A stretch of 64,000 bases of DNA from Flavobacterium sp. KACC 22761. GTDB taxonomy: Bacteria > Bacteroidota > Bacteroidia > Flavobacteriales > Flavobacteriaceae. The translations under genes and the position numbers were made by a program. The stretch spans positions 3,782,001 through 3,846,000 of the forward strand of contig NZ_CP139148.1 in assembly GCF_034058155.1 (NCBI RefSeq). Reading direction: 5' to 3'. The notes under the pieces are model-generated. The model was not told where the DNA came from. It saw only the letters and a program-made list of their open reading frames with translations, and did no database searches. Shown in pieces: positions 1-12,796 of the stretch. Positions within the stretch are counted from its first letter, which is position 1; each line of letters starts with the position of its first letter.

Positions 1-1494
1 CATATTCGCGGATTAAAAAAAATACTCAATGAATACGAGACAAAATACGGAATGTCGTTTTTTGTCACGACTGGAAATCACGATGCGCCAAAACCTTTTG
101 CCCAAGAAGCCTATAAAAGTGATTTTTTGGGAAAAGATGGGAAAGAACAGATTATCAGCAGTTCTAAAAGTATTTTAAAAATAAAAGAAAATCAGTTAGA
201 GCCAATCATTACTTCCGATATAAAAAATGGAGGATACAAAGAAACTATGGCTGAAATGGCTGCTTTCGGATTTTATCCAAAAAAAGACTATTTGTATTGG
301 GAAACCCCTTTTTCGACTTATTCCTATGAAAATTATACTTATAACAACGCCTTAAAAGAGTCGGTATTAGAGAAAAGAATTTATCCAATAAAAAACACCA
401 ATTTATTTCTTCCCGATGCCAGTTATTTGGTTGAACCCGTTAAAGGGGTCTGGCTTTTGGCTATTGATGCGAATGCCTATGTTCCGAATGAAAAATTATC
501 AGGTTTGCCAAACAATCCGAATGATTTTTCGGGGGCGAGTATCGGTTATAATAACGTTCTTATTTATAAAAAACATCTAATTGAATGGGTTAAAAAAGTT
601 TCGGCGAAAGCCAAACAAAATGGCAAAGTGTTGATTGCTTTCAGCCATTATCCGATGATTGATTTTAATGACAATGCTTCTGCAGAAATGAAAAGCCTTT
701 TTGGTTCAGATAAAATGCAATTGTCTAGAGTTCCAAACGAAGAAGTAGCTCAGTTATTTGCAGATGCAGGAATTCAGATTCATTTTGGCGGACACATGCA
801 TATTAACGACACAGGAGTGCGCACATCAACCAAAGGCAATACATTGTTTAATATTCAAACTCCTTCATTGGCGGCCTATAAACCAGCGTATAAAATTCTA
901 ACTATTCATTCAGATCAAGAGTTGGAAATCGAGACTGTCGTAGTTGGAAAAGTTCCGAAATTTAATAGTTTGTTTCCTTTTTATGAAGAAGAATATGCTC
1001 ATTTGCAAAATATAAAAAGCCCAAATATTTGGAATAAAGATATTTTAAAAGCTAAGGATTATGAGGATTTTACAAGATGGCATTTAAAAGAATTGGTCCG
1101 CCTGCGATTCTTGCCAGAAGATTTTCCTGTTGATTTTTTAGCTTCGATTACAAATCTTTCCGGAAAGGAGTTGTTGGAGATAAATAAAAACAGTGCAGCA
1201 ATTCAAGAACAATTAAAAGAACATCATTTAGCCGAAGAAGATTTTAAAACATGGAAAGGTTATGATATGATTTTTGATTTTTACAGATTAAAAAATGCTG
1301 ATGAATTAGCTCTTCCCGAAATTGGTGCTAGCAGATTAAAACAATATCAATTGGTTTGCCAAGAACTTGAAAAATCAAGTGATGCAAAATTGGTTTTATG
1401 GGGAAATATTTTTCTAAAAACAATGAACAGCCAACCTTCAAATCATTTTAAAATAAACCTAAAAACAAATACTATAGAACGCATAAAACCTTAA
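1..1494 (+). CDS. metallophosphoesterase, 5' end cut by window
   Basis: The reading frame is already open at base 1, so the true start lies upstream. An in-frame ATG at 52 is internal. The visible part carries calcineurin-like metallophosphoesterase motifs: GNHD near the start, FSHYP in the middle and FGGHMH further on, which supply the Asn and His metal ligands of this two-metal hydrolase family. The N-terminal DxH and GDxxD motifs would be outside the window. A C-terminal part of about 180 residues follows the catalytic domain and has no motif I recognise. The substrate cannot be told from sequence. The gene is 58 bases ahead of a hybrid sensor regulator and a pectin-type degradation block, so a role in releasing phosphate from a plant-derived phosphoester is possible but only inferred. 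Confidence 0.85.
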   Translation, partial: HIRGLKKILNEYETKYGMSFFVTTGNHDAPKPFAQEAYKSDFLGKDGKEQIISSSKSILKIKENQLEPIITSDIKNGGYKETMAEMAAFGFYPKKDYLYWETPFSTYSYENYTYNNALKESVLEKRIYPIKNTNLFLPDASYLVEPVKGVWLLAIDANAYVPNEKLSGLPNNPNDFSGASIGYNNVLIYKKHLIEWVKKVSAKAKQNGKVLIAFSHYPMIDFNDNASAEMKSLFGSDKMQLSRVPNEEVAQLFADAGIQIHFGGHMHINDTGVRTSTKGNTLFNIQTPSLAAYKPAYKILTIHSDQELEIETVVVGKVPKFNSLFPFYEEEYAHLQNIKSPNIWNKDILKAKDYEDFTRWHLKELVRLRFLPEDFPVDFLASITNLSGKELLEINKNSAAIQEQLKEHHLAEEDFKTWKGYDMIFDFYRLKNADELALPEIGASRLKQYQLVCQELEKSSDAKLVLWGNIFLKTMNSQPSNHFKINLKTNTIERIKP

Positions 1495-1552
1495 AGAAAT
1501 CTTAAGGTGTTATGTGTTTGAAAATAAGTAAATTGCATATAGAATTCATCAC

Positions 1553-4500
1553 ATGAAACAAAATTCCTTTATATTATTTTTTTGTTTGATTTTTAGTTAT
1601 TATTCTCATTCTCAGAATATTAAATTTGATCATTTTAACGACAATAACGGATTGTCTCACAACTCTGTGCGCCATATTGTACAAGATAAAAAAGGCTTTT
1701 TGTGGTTTGGTACTTTCTCTGGACTGAATCGTTTTGATGGATATCAGTTTAAAAAATACATGAGTGCTTCACCAAGTGAAAACCGATTGCATAATGATGA
1801 TATTACAGCTCTTGATCTTGATGAAGAATCTAATAGCTTATGGATTGGAACCAGAAAAGGTTTGACACTTTACAAAATAGATACCAATGAATTTGTCACT
1901 TTTTTGCCTCAGACAAACAATCCTAAAAGCTTGCCAGATGAAGAAATCAGATCGGTTCATGTAGATAAATTTAAAAGAATTTGGGTTGGAACTAAAACTA
2001 AAGGAGTTTACATTTTTTTTCAAAAAGAAAATCGTTTTGAGAAAGTGCCAATACCTGGATTTCAATATGTGAATGAAATTTTTGAAGACAAAAAAGGAGG
2101 AATTTGGATTGGAAGTTATGAAACAGGATCAGTCGCAAAAGTTTCTTTAGATGCTAAAGGAGAAATTGTGCGAATTGTCAATTATACATTGAATGTTCCA
2201 AATTCTACTGAAAAGAATCCGTATATCAATTTTATATATGAAGATTCAAAATTCGATATTTTCATAGGAACTAGAGAAGGTTTATACAAACTTGATAAAA
2301 CGGCAAACAAGTTTGTAAATCTCTATATTGAAAATAAAGAGATTCGAAATAGTCTAGGACCCTATTTTATATCAGTTGCTCAGGCTCCAGATGGAAAATA
2401 TTGGGTTGGAACACTCGGTGGTTTGTTGGTCTGCAATCAGTTAGAAGACATTCAAACAGGAAATTACAAATGGTATTATTCAATATTATCTGATGATACT
2501 TCGATTGTTGATAATTTGGTATCGGCACTATATTTTGATGCGTCGGGTGTTTTATGGATTGGTACGGAAGATGGTTTAGACAAGTATGATCCTTATGAAA
2601 ACCAGTTTGTTCTAAATAAAGATATTTCTCATTACATTGGAAATCAAGCACCAAGAATTAGAGGTTTTGCAAAAACGTATGATGGAAAAGTAATAGTCGA
2701 AACAAGACATGATGGACTTTTTATTTCGAGCGCCAAAGGTTTTACGCCCTTATATAATAACAAAAAAGACATGGTAAGTATTTATTCGGATGACGGAAAA
2801 ATATTTTATTGCGGACTTTGGAATGGAAATGTTTTGATTTATAATTACTCGAATAATTCTTCGAAAGAGGTTAACGTTGGTTTTGCAACAGCACCAGTTT
2901 TTGCTTTCAGCAAAATTGACGAACAAAACATGATGGTTGGTTCTTTTGGAGAAGGAGCCGTGATTTTAAATACACAAACATTGCAGGTTCAAGCTTCGAC
3001 TGGAAAATTGCTTCCTGGTTTTCAAATTAATGCAATAGAAAAAGACAAAGCCAATAATGTTTGGATTGCAACTGAAACTGGAGTAGCAAAATACAATAGA
3101 AAAACAGGCAATATCAAAATTTATAAATCGTTGTATGCTAAAGAAAAAGGCATACCGCACGATGATAATATTAGCGATATTTTGGTTGACATCAAAGGTA
3201 GAATTTGGGCTTCAACACGTGTCGGTTTATGTCTTTATTCGCCATCAAAGGACAATTTTTTTCCGTTGACAAACCCGAAAGAATTATCAGGAAACTGGAT
3301 AACCGATATGCTATCAGATGCAAAAGGAAATTTATGGCTGAATATCAACAACAATACAGTTGCAAGGCTTAATTCTAATTTAAAAGATGTAAATGTTTAT
3401 CACGTAAAAAGCGGTAATAGGCTGGATGTTTTTAGCTCGAGCAGTTTTTTCAATTTTAATAGTTCAAACATTTATTTAGGAACTAAAAACGGTATTATTT
3501 ATTTTTCGCTGGATAAAATTGTCAATAATAAATGGTCGCCAACACCAGTTATTACGGAATTTAAAATTCAAAATGAAGAGATTGTTCCTGGAACCGAAAT
3601 TAATGGACAAATCCCACTTTCATCTGATTTGAATTACAGCAAAAAGATTGAACTAAGTTATAAAAACCGTGATTTTTCGCTTCAGTTCTCAACTCCTTCT
3701 TATACAAATGAAAAACTGAATAAGTTCGAATATATGTTGGAAGGATTTGACAAGGAATGGATTGCAACAAATAGCAATTCGAGAACAGTTCAGTATACTA
3801 ATTTATATCCTGGAAATTACACTTTCAAAATAAGATCCAGCAACAGCGATGGTCATTGGAGCAAAGTGGTATCGTATGAAATCGTAATTTTGCCTCCTTT
3901 TTGGCTAACGCCATATGCATTGTTGCTGTTTTTAATTTTATTATCCGTTATTTTCTACTTTGTTCGCAAAGAAATTAGAAACCGTATTCGCTTAAAACAG
4001 GAATTATTGACTGAAAAAATTAAACGCGAGCAAGACATTAAACTGAATAATGAAAAGCTTCGTTTTTTTACCAATATTTCTCACGAATTAAGAACGCCTT
4101 TAACCTTAATTTTAGGTCCAGCCAAACAATTATTGGAAGAAGGAAACGCGAGCGAATATCAAAAAAGCAGATATAATTTAATTCATCAAAATGCGAGCCG
4201 AATGTTGAATCTGGTAAATCAGGTTCTGGATTTCAGACGCGCGCAAGCCGGAGAATTAAAGCTGAAAGTCTCTAAAACCGATATTATTTCGTATTCTAAA
4301 AATATATTTGAATCGTTTAAAGAGCTGGCATATAATAAGAACATTACTTTAAATTTTACTACCGAAAATGAGAATTTAACGGGTTGGGTTGATAATGACA
4401 AGTACGATAAAATTTTATACAATTTGTTGTCCAATGCTTTAAAATTCACCAATAAATTTGGAAATGTAGATTTGTTTATCGGACTCAAAGATGGAGAAGA

Positions 4501-5590
4501 AGGCAGATTAGTTATCGAAGTAAGCGATAATGGAATCGGGATTCCGTTGAAAAGTCAGGAGAAGATTTTCAAACGTTTTTATCAAGTAAAAGGCAATAAA
4601 AATCAAAATACAGGATCCGGAATTGGTTTGTCATTGGTGAAATCTTTGGTAGCGCTTCATAAAGGAACCATTAAATTAGAAAGTACAGAGGGCGAGGGAA
4701 GTATTTTTACTGTTGAATTGCCTATAGATCGCAGTTATTACACGGATAAAGAGGTTTTTGAGTTTGTTTTGAAAAATGACAATCAAAGTATGTTGCTTCC
4801 GGAAAAAGCACCAAAAAAGATTCTGCAAAACACTGAATTGAAGCAAAAAATAGTAGTTGTTGAAGATAATACCGAACTGAGAAAATATCTAGTAGATTAT
4901 CTTTCTGATTATTATAAAGTCTATGAAGCTGAAAACGGAATGGAAGGTCTGAAAATTTGCAGACAAATTAAGCCAATCCTTTGCGTTGCTGACGTCATGA
5001 TGCCTGTAATGGATGGATTGGAATTTTGTGAAGAACTTAAAAGAGATGAATTTATCAGTCACATTCCGGTTATTTTATTGACCGCACTTTCTGAAAATGA
5101 TGATAAGGTTAGAGGTTACGGCGTTGGTGCTGACGGCTATATTGTGAAGCCGTTTGAGCCTTCGTTGCTAAAAACGGTTATTGAAAATATTATTAAATCG
5201 AGATTAGAACTAAAAGAAAAATTCTCTGGTGAAGTAGAAAGTAAAGTCGGTTTGCTGACACATTCCCCAATCGATGAAGAATTTATGGAAAAAATAACGA
5301 ATTTAATTAACGATAATTTGAGCGAAGTTGAGTTGTCGACAGAATTCCTTTGCGATAAATTGGGAGTAAGTTCGTCTAAACTTTACCGAAAAATTAAAGA
5401 GCTGACTGATTTGGCTCCAAATGAGTTTATCAGAACTATACGTTTGAAAAAATCAGCGCAGCTTCTTAAAACAAAAAAATATAATGTGTCTGAAGTGACA
5501 GAATTAGTTGGCTTCAATGATCCGTTATATTTTAGTCGTTGTTTCAAAAAGCAGTTTGGTTTTCCTCCAAGTAAACTAATTAATGGCTGA
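1553..5590 (+). CDS. hybrid two-component system sensor/regulator (HTCS) with AraC output
   Basis: A 1345-residue one-protein signalling chain of the Bacteroidota HTCS class. In order: a signal peptide (about 1-20, ending SHSQ), a long periplasmic two-component-regulator propeller (about 25-700, many WIGT/WVGT blade repeats), a Y_Y_Y domain (about 715-785), one membrane helix (about 795-815), a histidine kinase with phospho-acceptor His844 in NISHELRTPL and ATPase boxes NLLSNALKF, DNGIGIP and GSGIGLSLV, a receiver domain with Asp1147 in ADVMMPVMDG and Lys1199 in VKPF, and a C-terminal AraC helix-turn-helix (about 1245-1345). In this class the propeller senses an oligosaccharide and the AraC part switches on the neighbouring polysaccharide-use genes. 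Its position ahead of GH2, GH28 and GH51 genes suggests a pectin-derived signal. All key residues are present. Confidence 0.95.
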   Translation: MKQNSFILFFCLIFSYYSHSQNIKFDHFNDNNGLSHNSVRHIVQDKKGFLWFGTFSGLNRFDGYQFKKYMSASPSENRLHNDDITALDLDEESNSLWIGTRKGLTLYKIDTNEFVTFLPQTNNPKSLPDEEIRSVHVDKFKRIWVGTKTKGVYIFFQKENRFEKVPIPGFQYVNEIFEDKKGGIWIGSYETGSVAKVSLDAKGEIVRIVNYTLNVPNSTEKNPYINFIYEDSKFDIFIGTREGLYKLDKTANKFVNLYIENKEIRNSLGPYFISVAQAPDGKYWVGTLGGLLVCNQLEDIQTGNYKWYYSILSDDTSIVDNLVSALYFDASGVLWIGTEDGLDKYDPYENQFVLNKDISHYIGNQAPRIRGFAKTYDGKVIVETRHDGLFISSAKGFTPLYNNKKDMVSIYSDDGKIFYCGLWNGNVLIYNYSNNSSKEVNVGFATAPVFAFSKIDEQNMMVGSFGEGAVILNTQTLQVQASTGKLLPGFQINAIEKDKANNVWIATETGVAKYNRKTGNIKIYKSLYAKEKGIPHDDNISDILVDIKGRIWASTRVGLCLYSPSKDNFFPLTNPKELSGNWITDMLSDAKGNLWLNINNNTVARLNSNLKDVNVYHVKSGNRLDVFSSSSFFNFNSSNIYLGTKNGIIYFSLDKIVNNKWSPTPVITEFKIQNEEIVPGTEINGQIPLSSDLNYSKKIELSYKNRDFSLQFSTPSYTNEKLNKFEYMLEGFDKEWIATNSNSRTVQYTNLYPGNYTFKIRSSNSDGHWSKVVSYEIVILPPFWLTPYALLLFLILLSVIFYFVRKEIRNRIRLKQELLTEKIKREQDIKLNNEKLRFFTNISHELRTPLTLILGPAKQLLEEGNASEYQKSRYNLIHQNASRMLNLVNQVLDFRRAQAGELKLKVSKTDIISYSKNIFESFKELAYNKNITLNFTTENENLTGWVDNDKYDKILYNLLSNALKFTNKFGNVDLFIGLKDGEEGRLVIEVSDNGIGIPLKSQEKIFKRFYQVKGNKNQNTGSGIGLSLVKSLVALHKGTIKLESTEGEGSIFTVELPIDRSYYTDKEVFEFVLKNDNQSMLLPEKAPKKILQNTELKQKIVVVEDNTELRKYLVDYLSDYYKVYEAENGMEGLKICRQIKPILCVADVMMPVMDGLEFCEELKRDEFISHIPVILLTALSENDDKVRGYGVGADGYIVKPFEPSLLKTVIENIIKSRLELKEKFSGEVESKVGLLTHSPIDEEFMEKITNLINDNLSEVELSTEFLCDKLGVSSSKLYRKIKELTDLAPNEFIRTIRLKKSAQLLKTKKYNVSEVTELVGFNDPLYFSRCFKKQFGFPPSKLING

Positions 5591-5713
5591 TTTTTATAAG
5601 TTGTTGTAAATCAGTAATTGTGTTTTTGTTTTATCCATGTTTTTGATGAATTAGTCCATTCAAATTTCTAAATCATAATATATTTTTGTCTAGTAATCAT
5701 TAATAAAAATGAC

Positions 5714-6586
5714 ATGAAAAAGATAATAGACACAGATAAGCCGTTAAAGAATTTGGACGAATGGGAAGACGATTTACTAATCCGTTATCCTGATCCCGCT
5801 GAAAATAAAAAAGAGAAAGAAGAGTTTAGAAACTATGTCGATTCAGAAAGAGTTGAAACTGTAAAGGAGTTTTATAGAATGAATCACACGTATCAAACGT
5901 ATGATTTTGTTTGCAGCAAAGAAGAGGAATTTCTGCAGTTCAACAAAAAAAGCATGTCAATTTGGGAGGCTGTTGAGTTCTTGAATACGCTTGTTGACGA
6001 CAGCGATCCAGATATTGATTTAGATCAAACACAACATCTTTTGCAAACTTCAGAAGCAATTAGAGCGGATGGGCATGAAGACTGGTTTGTTCTAACAGGA
6101 TTTTTGCATGATTTAGGAAAAGTACTTTGTTTGTTTGGAGAGCCACAATGGGCTGTAGTAGGCGATACGTTCCCTGTTGGATGTGCCTATTCAGATAAAA
6201 TTGTCTATCCTGAATTTTTTAAGGATAATCCAGATTACAGCGATGAACGATTCAACACCAAATTAGGAATTTATACAGAAAATTGCGGTTTGGATAAAGT
6301 AAAAATGAGTTGGGGCCACGATGAATATCTGTATCAGATTATGAAAGATTATTTGCCGGATCCAGCATTATATATGATTAGATATCATTCTTTTTATTCA
6401 CAACACAGAGAAAATGCATATGCTCATTTGATGAATGAAAAAGATGTTGAAATGTTCGAATGGGTTAAAAAATTCAATCCGTACGATTTATATACGAAAG
6501 CACCTGTAAAGCCAAATGTAAAAGCTTTGCTTCCGTATTACAAAGAATTAGTTGCCAAGTATCTGCCGGAAAAACTTAATTTCTAG
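5714..6586 (+). CDS. myo-inositol oxygenase (MIOX)
   Basis: A 290-residue protein with strong similarity to eukaryotic myo-inositol oxygenase over its whole length (human enzyme 285 residues). MIOX is a di-iron enzyme that opens myo-inositol with O2 to give D-glucuronate. Every iron ligand position is kept: His108 in QHLLQTSE, His132-Asp133 in FLHDLGK, the His of SWGHDEY, the His of MIRYHSFY and the Asp of FNPYDLY. The block [17 protein letters not shown] is almost identical to the animal enzyme. No signal peptide is seen, so it acts in the cytoplasm. It sits between an HTCS regulator and a beta-galactosidase, transcribed the same way. This would feed inositol into the uronate route shared with pectin breakdown. 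The family is uncommon in bacteria compared with inositol dehydrogenase. Confidence 0.93.
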   Translation: MKKIIDTDKPLKNLDEWEDDLLIRYPDPAENKKEKEEFRNYVDSERVETVKEFYRMNHTYQTYDFVCSKEEEFLQFNKKSMSIWEAVEFLNTLVDDSDPDIDLDQTQHLLQTSEAIRADGHEDWFVLTGFLHDLGKVLCLFGEPQWAVVGDTFPVGCAYSDKIVYPEFFKDNPDYSDERFNTKLGIYTENCGLDKVKMSWGHDEYLYQIMKDYLPDPALYMIRYHSFYSQHRENAYAHLMNEKDVEMFEWVKKFNPYDLYTKAPVKPNVKALLPYYKELVAKYLPEKLNF

Positions 6587-6623
6587 AATACACGTCACCC
6601 TATTTTTCGATGAAGAACTTCGT

Positions 6624-6649
6624 CCTGTAAGGTTTCAAAACCTTGCAGG
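6624..6649. repeat. short REP-like palindrome
   Basis: The arms CCTGTAAGGTTT and AAACCTTGCAGG form a near-perfect 12-bp hairpin with a 2-base gap. It lies between the inositol oxygenase and beta-galactosidase genes. There is no T-run directly after it, so it is more like a dispersed palindromic repeat than a terminator. No second copy was seen in the window. Confidence 0.5.
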
Positions 6650-6673
6650 TAGGATTCTTTGTTGATTATTTAA

Positions 6674-9829
<3,156 letters not shown>

Positions 9830-9856
9830 AATGAAATTAAATGTGTTTTTAAATAA

Positions 9857-11011
9857 ATGCAATATATGAATAGCAATACCACAAATGAAAGATTAATTTC
9901 TCTAGATGCGCTACGAGGGTTTGTAATGTTTTGGATTATGAGCGGCGAACATATTATTCATGCTTTGGCAAAAGCAGCTCCAATATCAGTATTTGTTTGG
10001 ATGTCGTCGCAATTGCATCATACAGAATGGGAAGGAATAACATTTTACGATATGATATTTCCTGTTTTTCTCTTTGTTGCGGGAGTTTCGATGCCTTTTT
10101 CTTTTGATAAAAAAATGAAAGCTGCGGGCGTAAATTCAGTTCAGGAATTGCCATCAAAGGAAAAACAAAAAATATATCTCTCCATGCTAAAAAGAACGTC
10201 AATTTTATTGGTTTTGGGATTTATTGTCAACGGATTATTGCGTTTTGAAGGATTTGATCAAACGCGTTTTGCGAGTGTATTGGGGCGTATAGGGCTTGCG
10301 TGGTTTTTTGCGGGTTTGATTTATTTGAATTTCGATATAAAAAAACAGATAATTTGGTTTCTAAGTATTTTGTTTGGTTATTACTTAGTTATGAAGTTGG
10401 TGCCGGTTCCAGGTTTTGGAGCTGGCATCTTAACCAAAGAAGGTTCGTTGGAAGGGTATTTTGACAGAATGTTTTTACCCGGACGATTGCACAGTACGGT
10501 TTACGATCCGGAAGGCTTGTTGTCAACAATTCCTGCAATCTCTACTGCTTTGTTAGGAATGTTTTTAGGAACATTTTTGCGAGCAAAAAATGATTTTTCG
10601 ATAAATCAAAAATTGTTGATACTAGTGGGTTCGGCAGTTATTTTAATTGTCATAGGATTGCTTTGGGATTATAATTTCCCAATCAATAAACATTTATGGA
10701 CCAGCTCTTTTGTATGTTTTGTAGGTGGATTTAGCATATTGTTTTTCACTTTTTTTTATTTGATAATAGATGTTTTAGGATTTCGTAAATGGGCATTTCC
10801 TCTAATAATAATTGGTTCAAATTCGATTTTGATTTACATGGCATCTGAGGGATTGGTAGATTTTGCACATACAGCAAATTATGTCTTTGGCGGACTTATA
10901 AAATTTACTCCAATCATTTGGCAACCTGTTTTTACAGCTATGTCTTTGACCTTTATACAACTTGTTTTGCTGTATTTTCTCTATAAGAAAAAATGGTTTT
11001 TAAAAGTCTAA
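9857..11011 (+). CDS. membrane acyltransferase, NagX/HGSNAT-like (DUF5009/DUF1624 group)
   Basis: A 384-residue protein with about ten hydrophobic helices. It begins with RLISLDALRGF, the signature start of the heparan-alpha-glucosaminide N-acetyltransferase-like and DUF5009 membrane proteins, and has a conserved His-rich early loop (SGEHIIHALAK) and FPVFLFVAGVSMPFS. Homologues in Bacteroidota commonly sit in glycan-use loci and are proposed to acetylate sugars or move acyl groups across the inner membrane; the exact role is unproven. The start could be 9857 or the ATG at 9866. It begins 27 bases after the GH2 gene and 77 bases before a sugar symporter, so it is probably in one operon. Confidence 0.82.
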   Translation: MQYMNSNTTNERLISLDALRGFVMFWIMSGEHIIHALAKAAPISVFVWMSSQLHHTEWEGITFYDMIFPVFLFVAGVSMPFSFDKKMKAAGVNSVQELPSKEKQKIYLSMLKRTSILLVLGFIVNGLLRFEGFDQTRFASVLGRIGLAWFFAGLIYLNFDIKKQIIWFLSILFGYYLVMKLVPVPGFGAGILTKEGSLEGYFDRMFLPGRLHSTVYDPEGLLSTIPAISTALLGMFLGTFLRAKNDFSINQKLLILVGSAVILIVIGLLWDYNFPINKHLWTSSFVCFVGGFSILFFTFFYLIIDVLGFRKWAFPLIIIGSNSILIYMASEGLVDFAHTANYVFGGLIKFTPIIWQPVFTAMSLTFIQLVLLYFLYKKKWFLKV

Positions 11012-11088
11012 TTAATTAAAAACGAAAGATTTTGAATACAATCACCTAAGTTGAAACAAAACGTACTACACTAACTAACCACCAAATT

Positions 11089-12726
11089 ATGAATGCATTA
11101 CAAACCGCAGATTATATTGTTTTTCTCATTTATTTTGTGATTGTTACTTCCTATGGAATGTACATCTACAGAAGCAAGAAAAATGTTACCACTAGTTCCA
11201 ATGACTATTTTTTGGCCGAAGGATCGTTGACATGGTGGGCAATTGGAGCATCTTTAATAGCGTCTAATATTTCAGCAGAACATTTTATAGGAATGAGCGG
11301 TTCTGGTTTTGCACTCGGATTGGCTATTTCTTCATACGAATGGATGTCGGCGGCTACATTGATTATTGTTGCTGTTTTTATTCTTCCTGTTTATCTTAAA
11401 AACAAAATATATACAATGCCACAGTTTTTGGCCAAAAGATATAATAATACTGTTAGTGCTATTATGGCTGTCATTTGGTTGTTGATATATGTATTCGTAA
11501 ATCTGACATCGATTATTTATTTGGGAGCATTGGCAATTTCGTCCATTGCGCCATTAAGTTTTGAATTTTGCGTAATTGCTTTGAGTTTATTCTCCGTTAT
11601 TGTAACATTGGGAGGAATGAAAGTGATCGGATATACAGATATGTTTCAGGTTATTGTCTTGATATTAGGAGGTTTGGTTACTACTTATTTGGCTTTAACC
11701 TTGCTTTCGGAACAATTTGGATACGGAAAAGATATTCTTAAAGGACTTGCTATTATAAAAGAAAAAGCGCCGGGACATTTGCATATGATATTTGATAAAT
11801 CGAATCCGCATTATGCTGAATTACCGGGAACTTCAGTAATCATTGGCGGAATGTTGATTAATAATCTCGCTTATTGGGGCTGTAATCAATACATTGTGCA
11901 AAGAGCTTTGGGGGCCGATTTAAAAACAGCCCGAAAAGGAATTTTATTTGCCGCATTTCTAAAATTATTAGTTCCAGTAATTGCAGTTTTGCCCGGTATT
12001 GCGATGTACGTAATGCATCAAAACGGAATGTTTCAGCATGAAATGCTTGATGCTTCGGGTGTTTTAAAACCAGATCGCGCATATCCAACTTTAATGAATT
12101 TATTGCCAGCCGGGCTAAAAGGAATCGCTTTAGCGGCTTTAACTGCTGCAATTGTGGCTTCATTAGCAGGAAAAGCAAATAGTATTTCAACTATATTTTC
12201 ATTAGATATTTATAAAAAACATTTCAATAATACTGCTACTGAGAAAAAATTAGTCCTTGTAGGACGTTTGTGCGTGGTTGTTGCAATGATTATTGGTGCT
12301 ATAGTGGCTCCAACATTAAAATCGTTGGATCAGGCTTATCAATTTATTCAGGAATATGTTGGCTTCTTTTCGCCTGGAGTTCTTGCCATATTTTTATTGG
12401 GAATGTTTTGGAAGCGCACAACTGCAATGGCCGGACTTGCTGGAGCACTGCTTACCGTGCCAATTGCAGCAGTTTTAAAATTCTTGCCAATGTGGACAAA
12501 TGGCGTTTTTCCAGATTATCCGTTTCTAGACCGAATGACAATTACCTTTATCGCAATTGTTTTGATAATGGGAATCATCAGTATCTTAAAACCAGAACCA
12601 AAACTACAGCACGAAGCGCATAAAATAGAAGTCGATACAACTATGTTCAAAGTATCATCAGAGTTTGTGATTGGTTCTTTTATCATATGTAGTGTTCTGA
12701 TAGCCTTATATACCGTTTTTTGGTAG
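11089..12726 (+). CDS. sodium:solute symporter (SGLT family)
   Basis: A 545-residue polytopic membrane protein with about 14 hydrophobic helices. It matches the SSS/SGLT family: the N-terminal helix TADYIVFLIYFVIV, then NDYFLAEGSLTWWAIGASLIASNISAEHFIGMSGSG, the family's first-repeat region, and WGCNQYIVQRALGA, the second signature. The nearest characterised type is the bacterial sodium/sugar cotransporter vSGLT, so a monosaccharide such as galactose, or inositol, is a plausible substrate. The block around it releases galactose, galacturonate and arabinose and oxidises inositol, and this is the only transporter in it that I can see. Confidence 0.92.
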   Translation: MNALQTADYIVFLIYFVIVTSYGMYIYRSKKNVTTSSNDYFLAEGSLTWWAIGASLIASNISAEHFIGMSGSGFALGLAISSYEWMSAATLIIVAVFILPVYLKNKIYTMPQFLAKRYNNTVSAIMAVIWLLIYVFVNLTSIIYLGALAISSIAPLSFEFCVIALSLFSVIVTLGGMKVIGYTDMFQVIVLILGGLVTTYLALTLLSEQFGYGKDILKGLAIIKEKAPGHLHMIFDKSNPHYAELPGTSVIIGGMLINNLAYWGCNQYIVQRALGADLKTARKGILFAAFLKLLVPVIAVLPGIAMYVMHQNGMFQHEMLDASGVLKPDRAYPTLMNLLPAGLKGIALAALTAAIVASLAGKANSISTIFSLDIYKKHFNNTATEKKLVLVGRLCVVVAMIIGAIVAPTLKSLDQAYQFIQEYVGFFSPGVLAIFLLGMFWKRTTAMAGLAGALLTVPIAAVLKFLPMWTNGVFPDYPFLDRMTITFIAIVLIMGIISILKPEPKLQHEAHKIEVDTTMFKVSSEFVIGSFIICSVLIALYTVFW

Positions 12727-12750
12727 GTTTTAGTATCTATTAATAGCGTT

Positions 12751-12790
12751 AAACCTTACAATCTTAGCGATTTAGAACCTTAGTACCTTA
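12751..12790. repeat. CTTAG-type intergenic tandem repeat, copy 1
   Basis: The spacer before the first GH28 gene holds irregular 8-10 base units built on CTTAG or CTTA (for example ATCTTAGCGA, ACCTTAGTACC). The same kind of unit occurs in the next spacer at 14341-14374. The repeat is degenerate, has no coding potential and shows no stable hairpin. Confidence 0.5.
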
Positions 12791-12796
12791 AAAATA

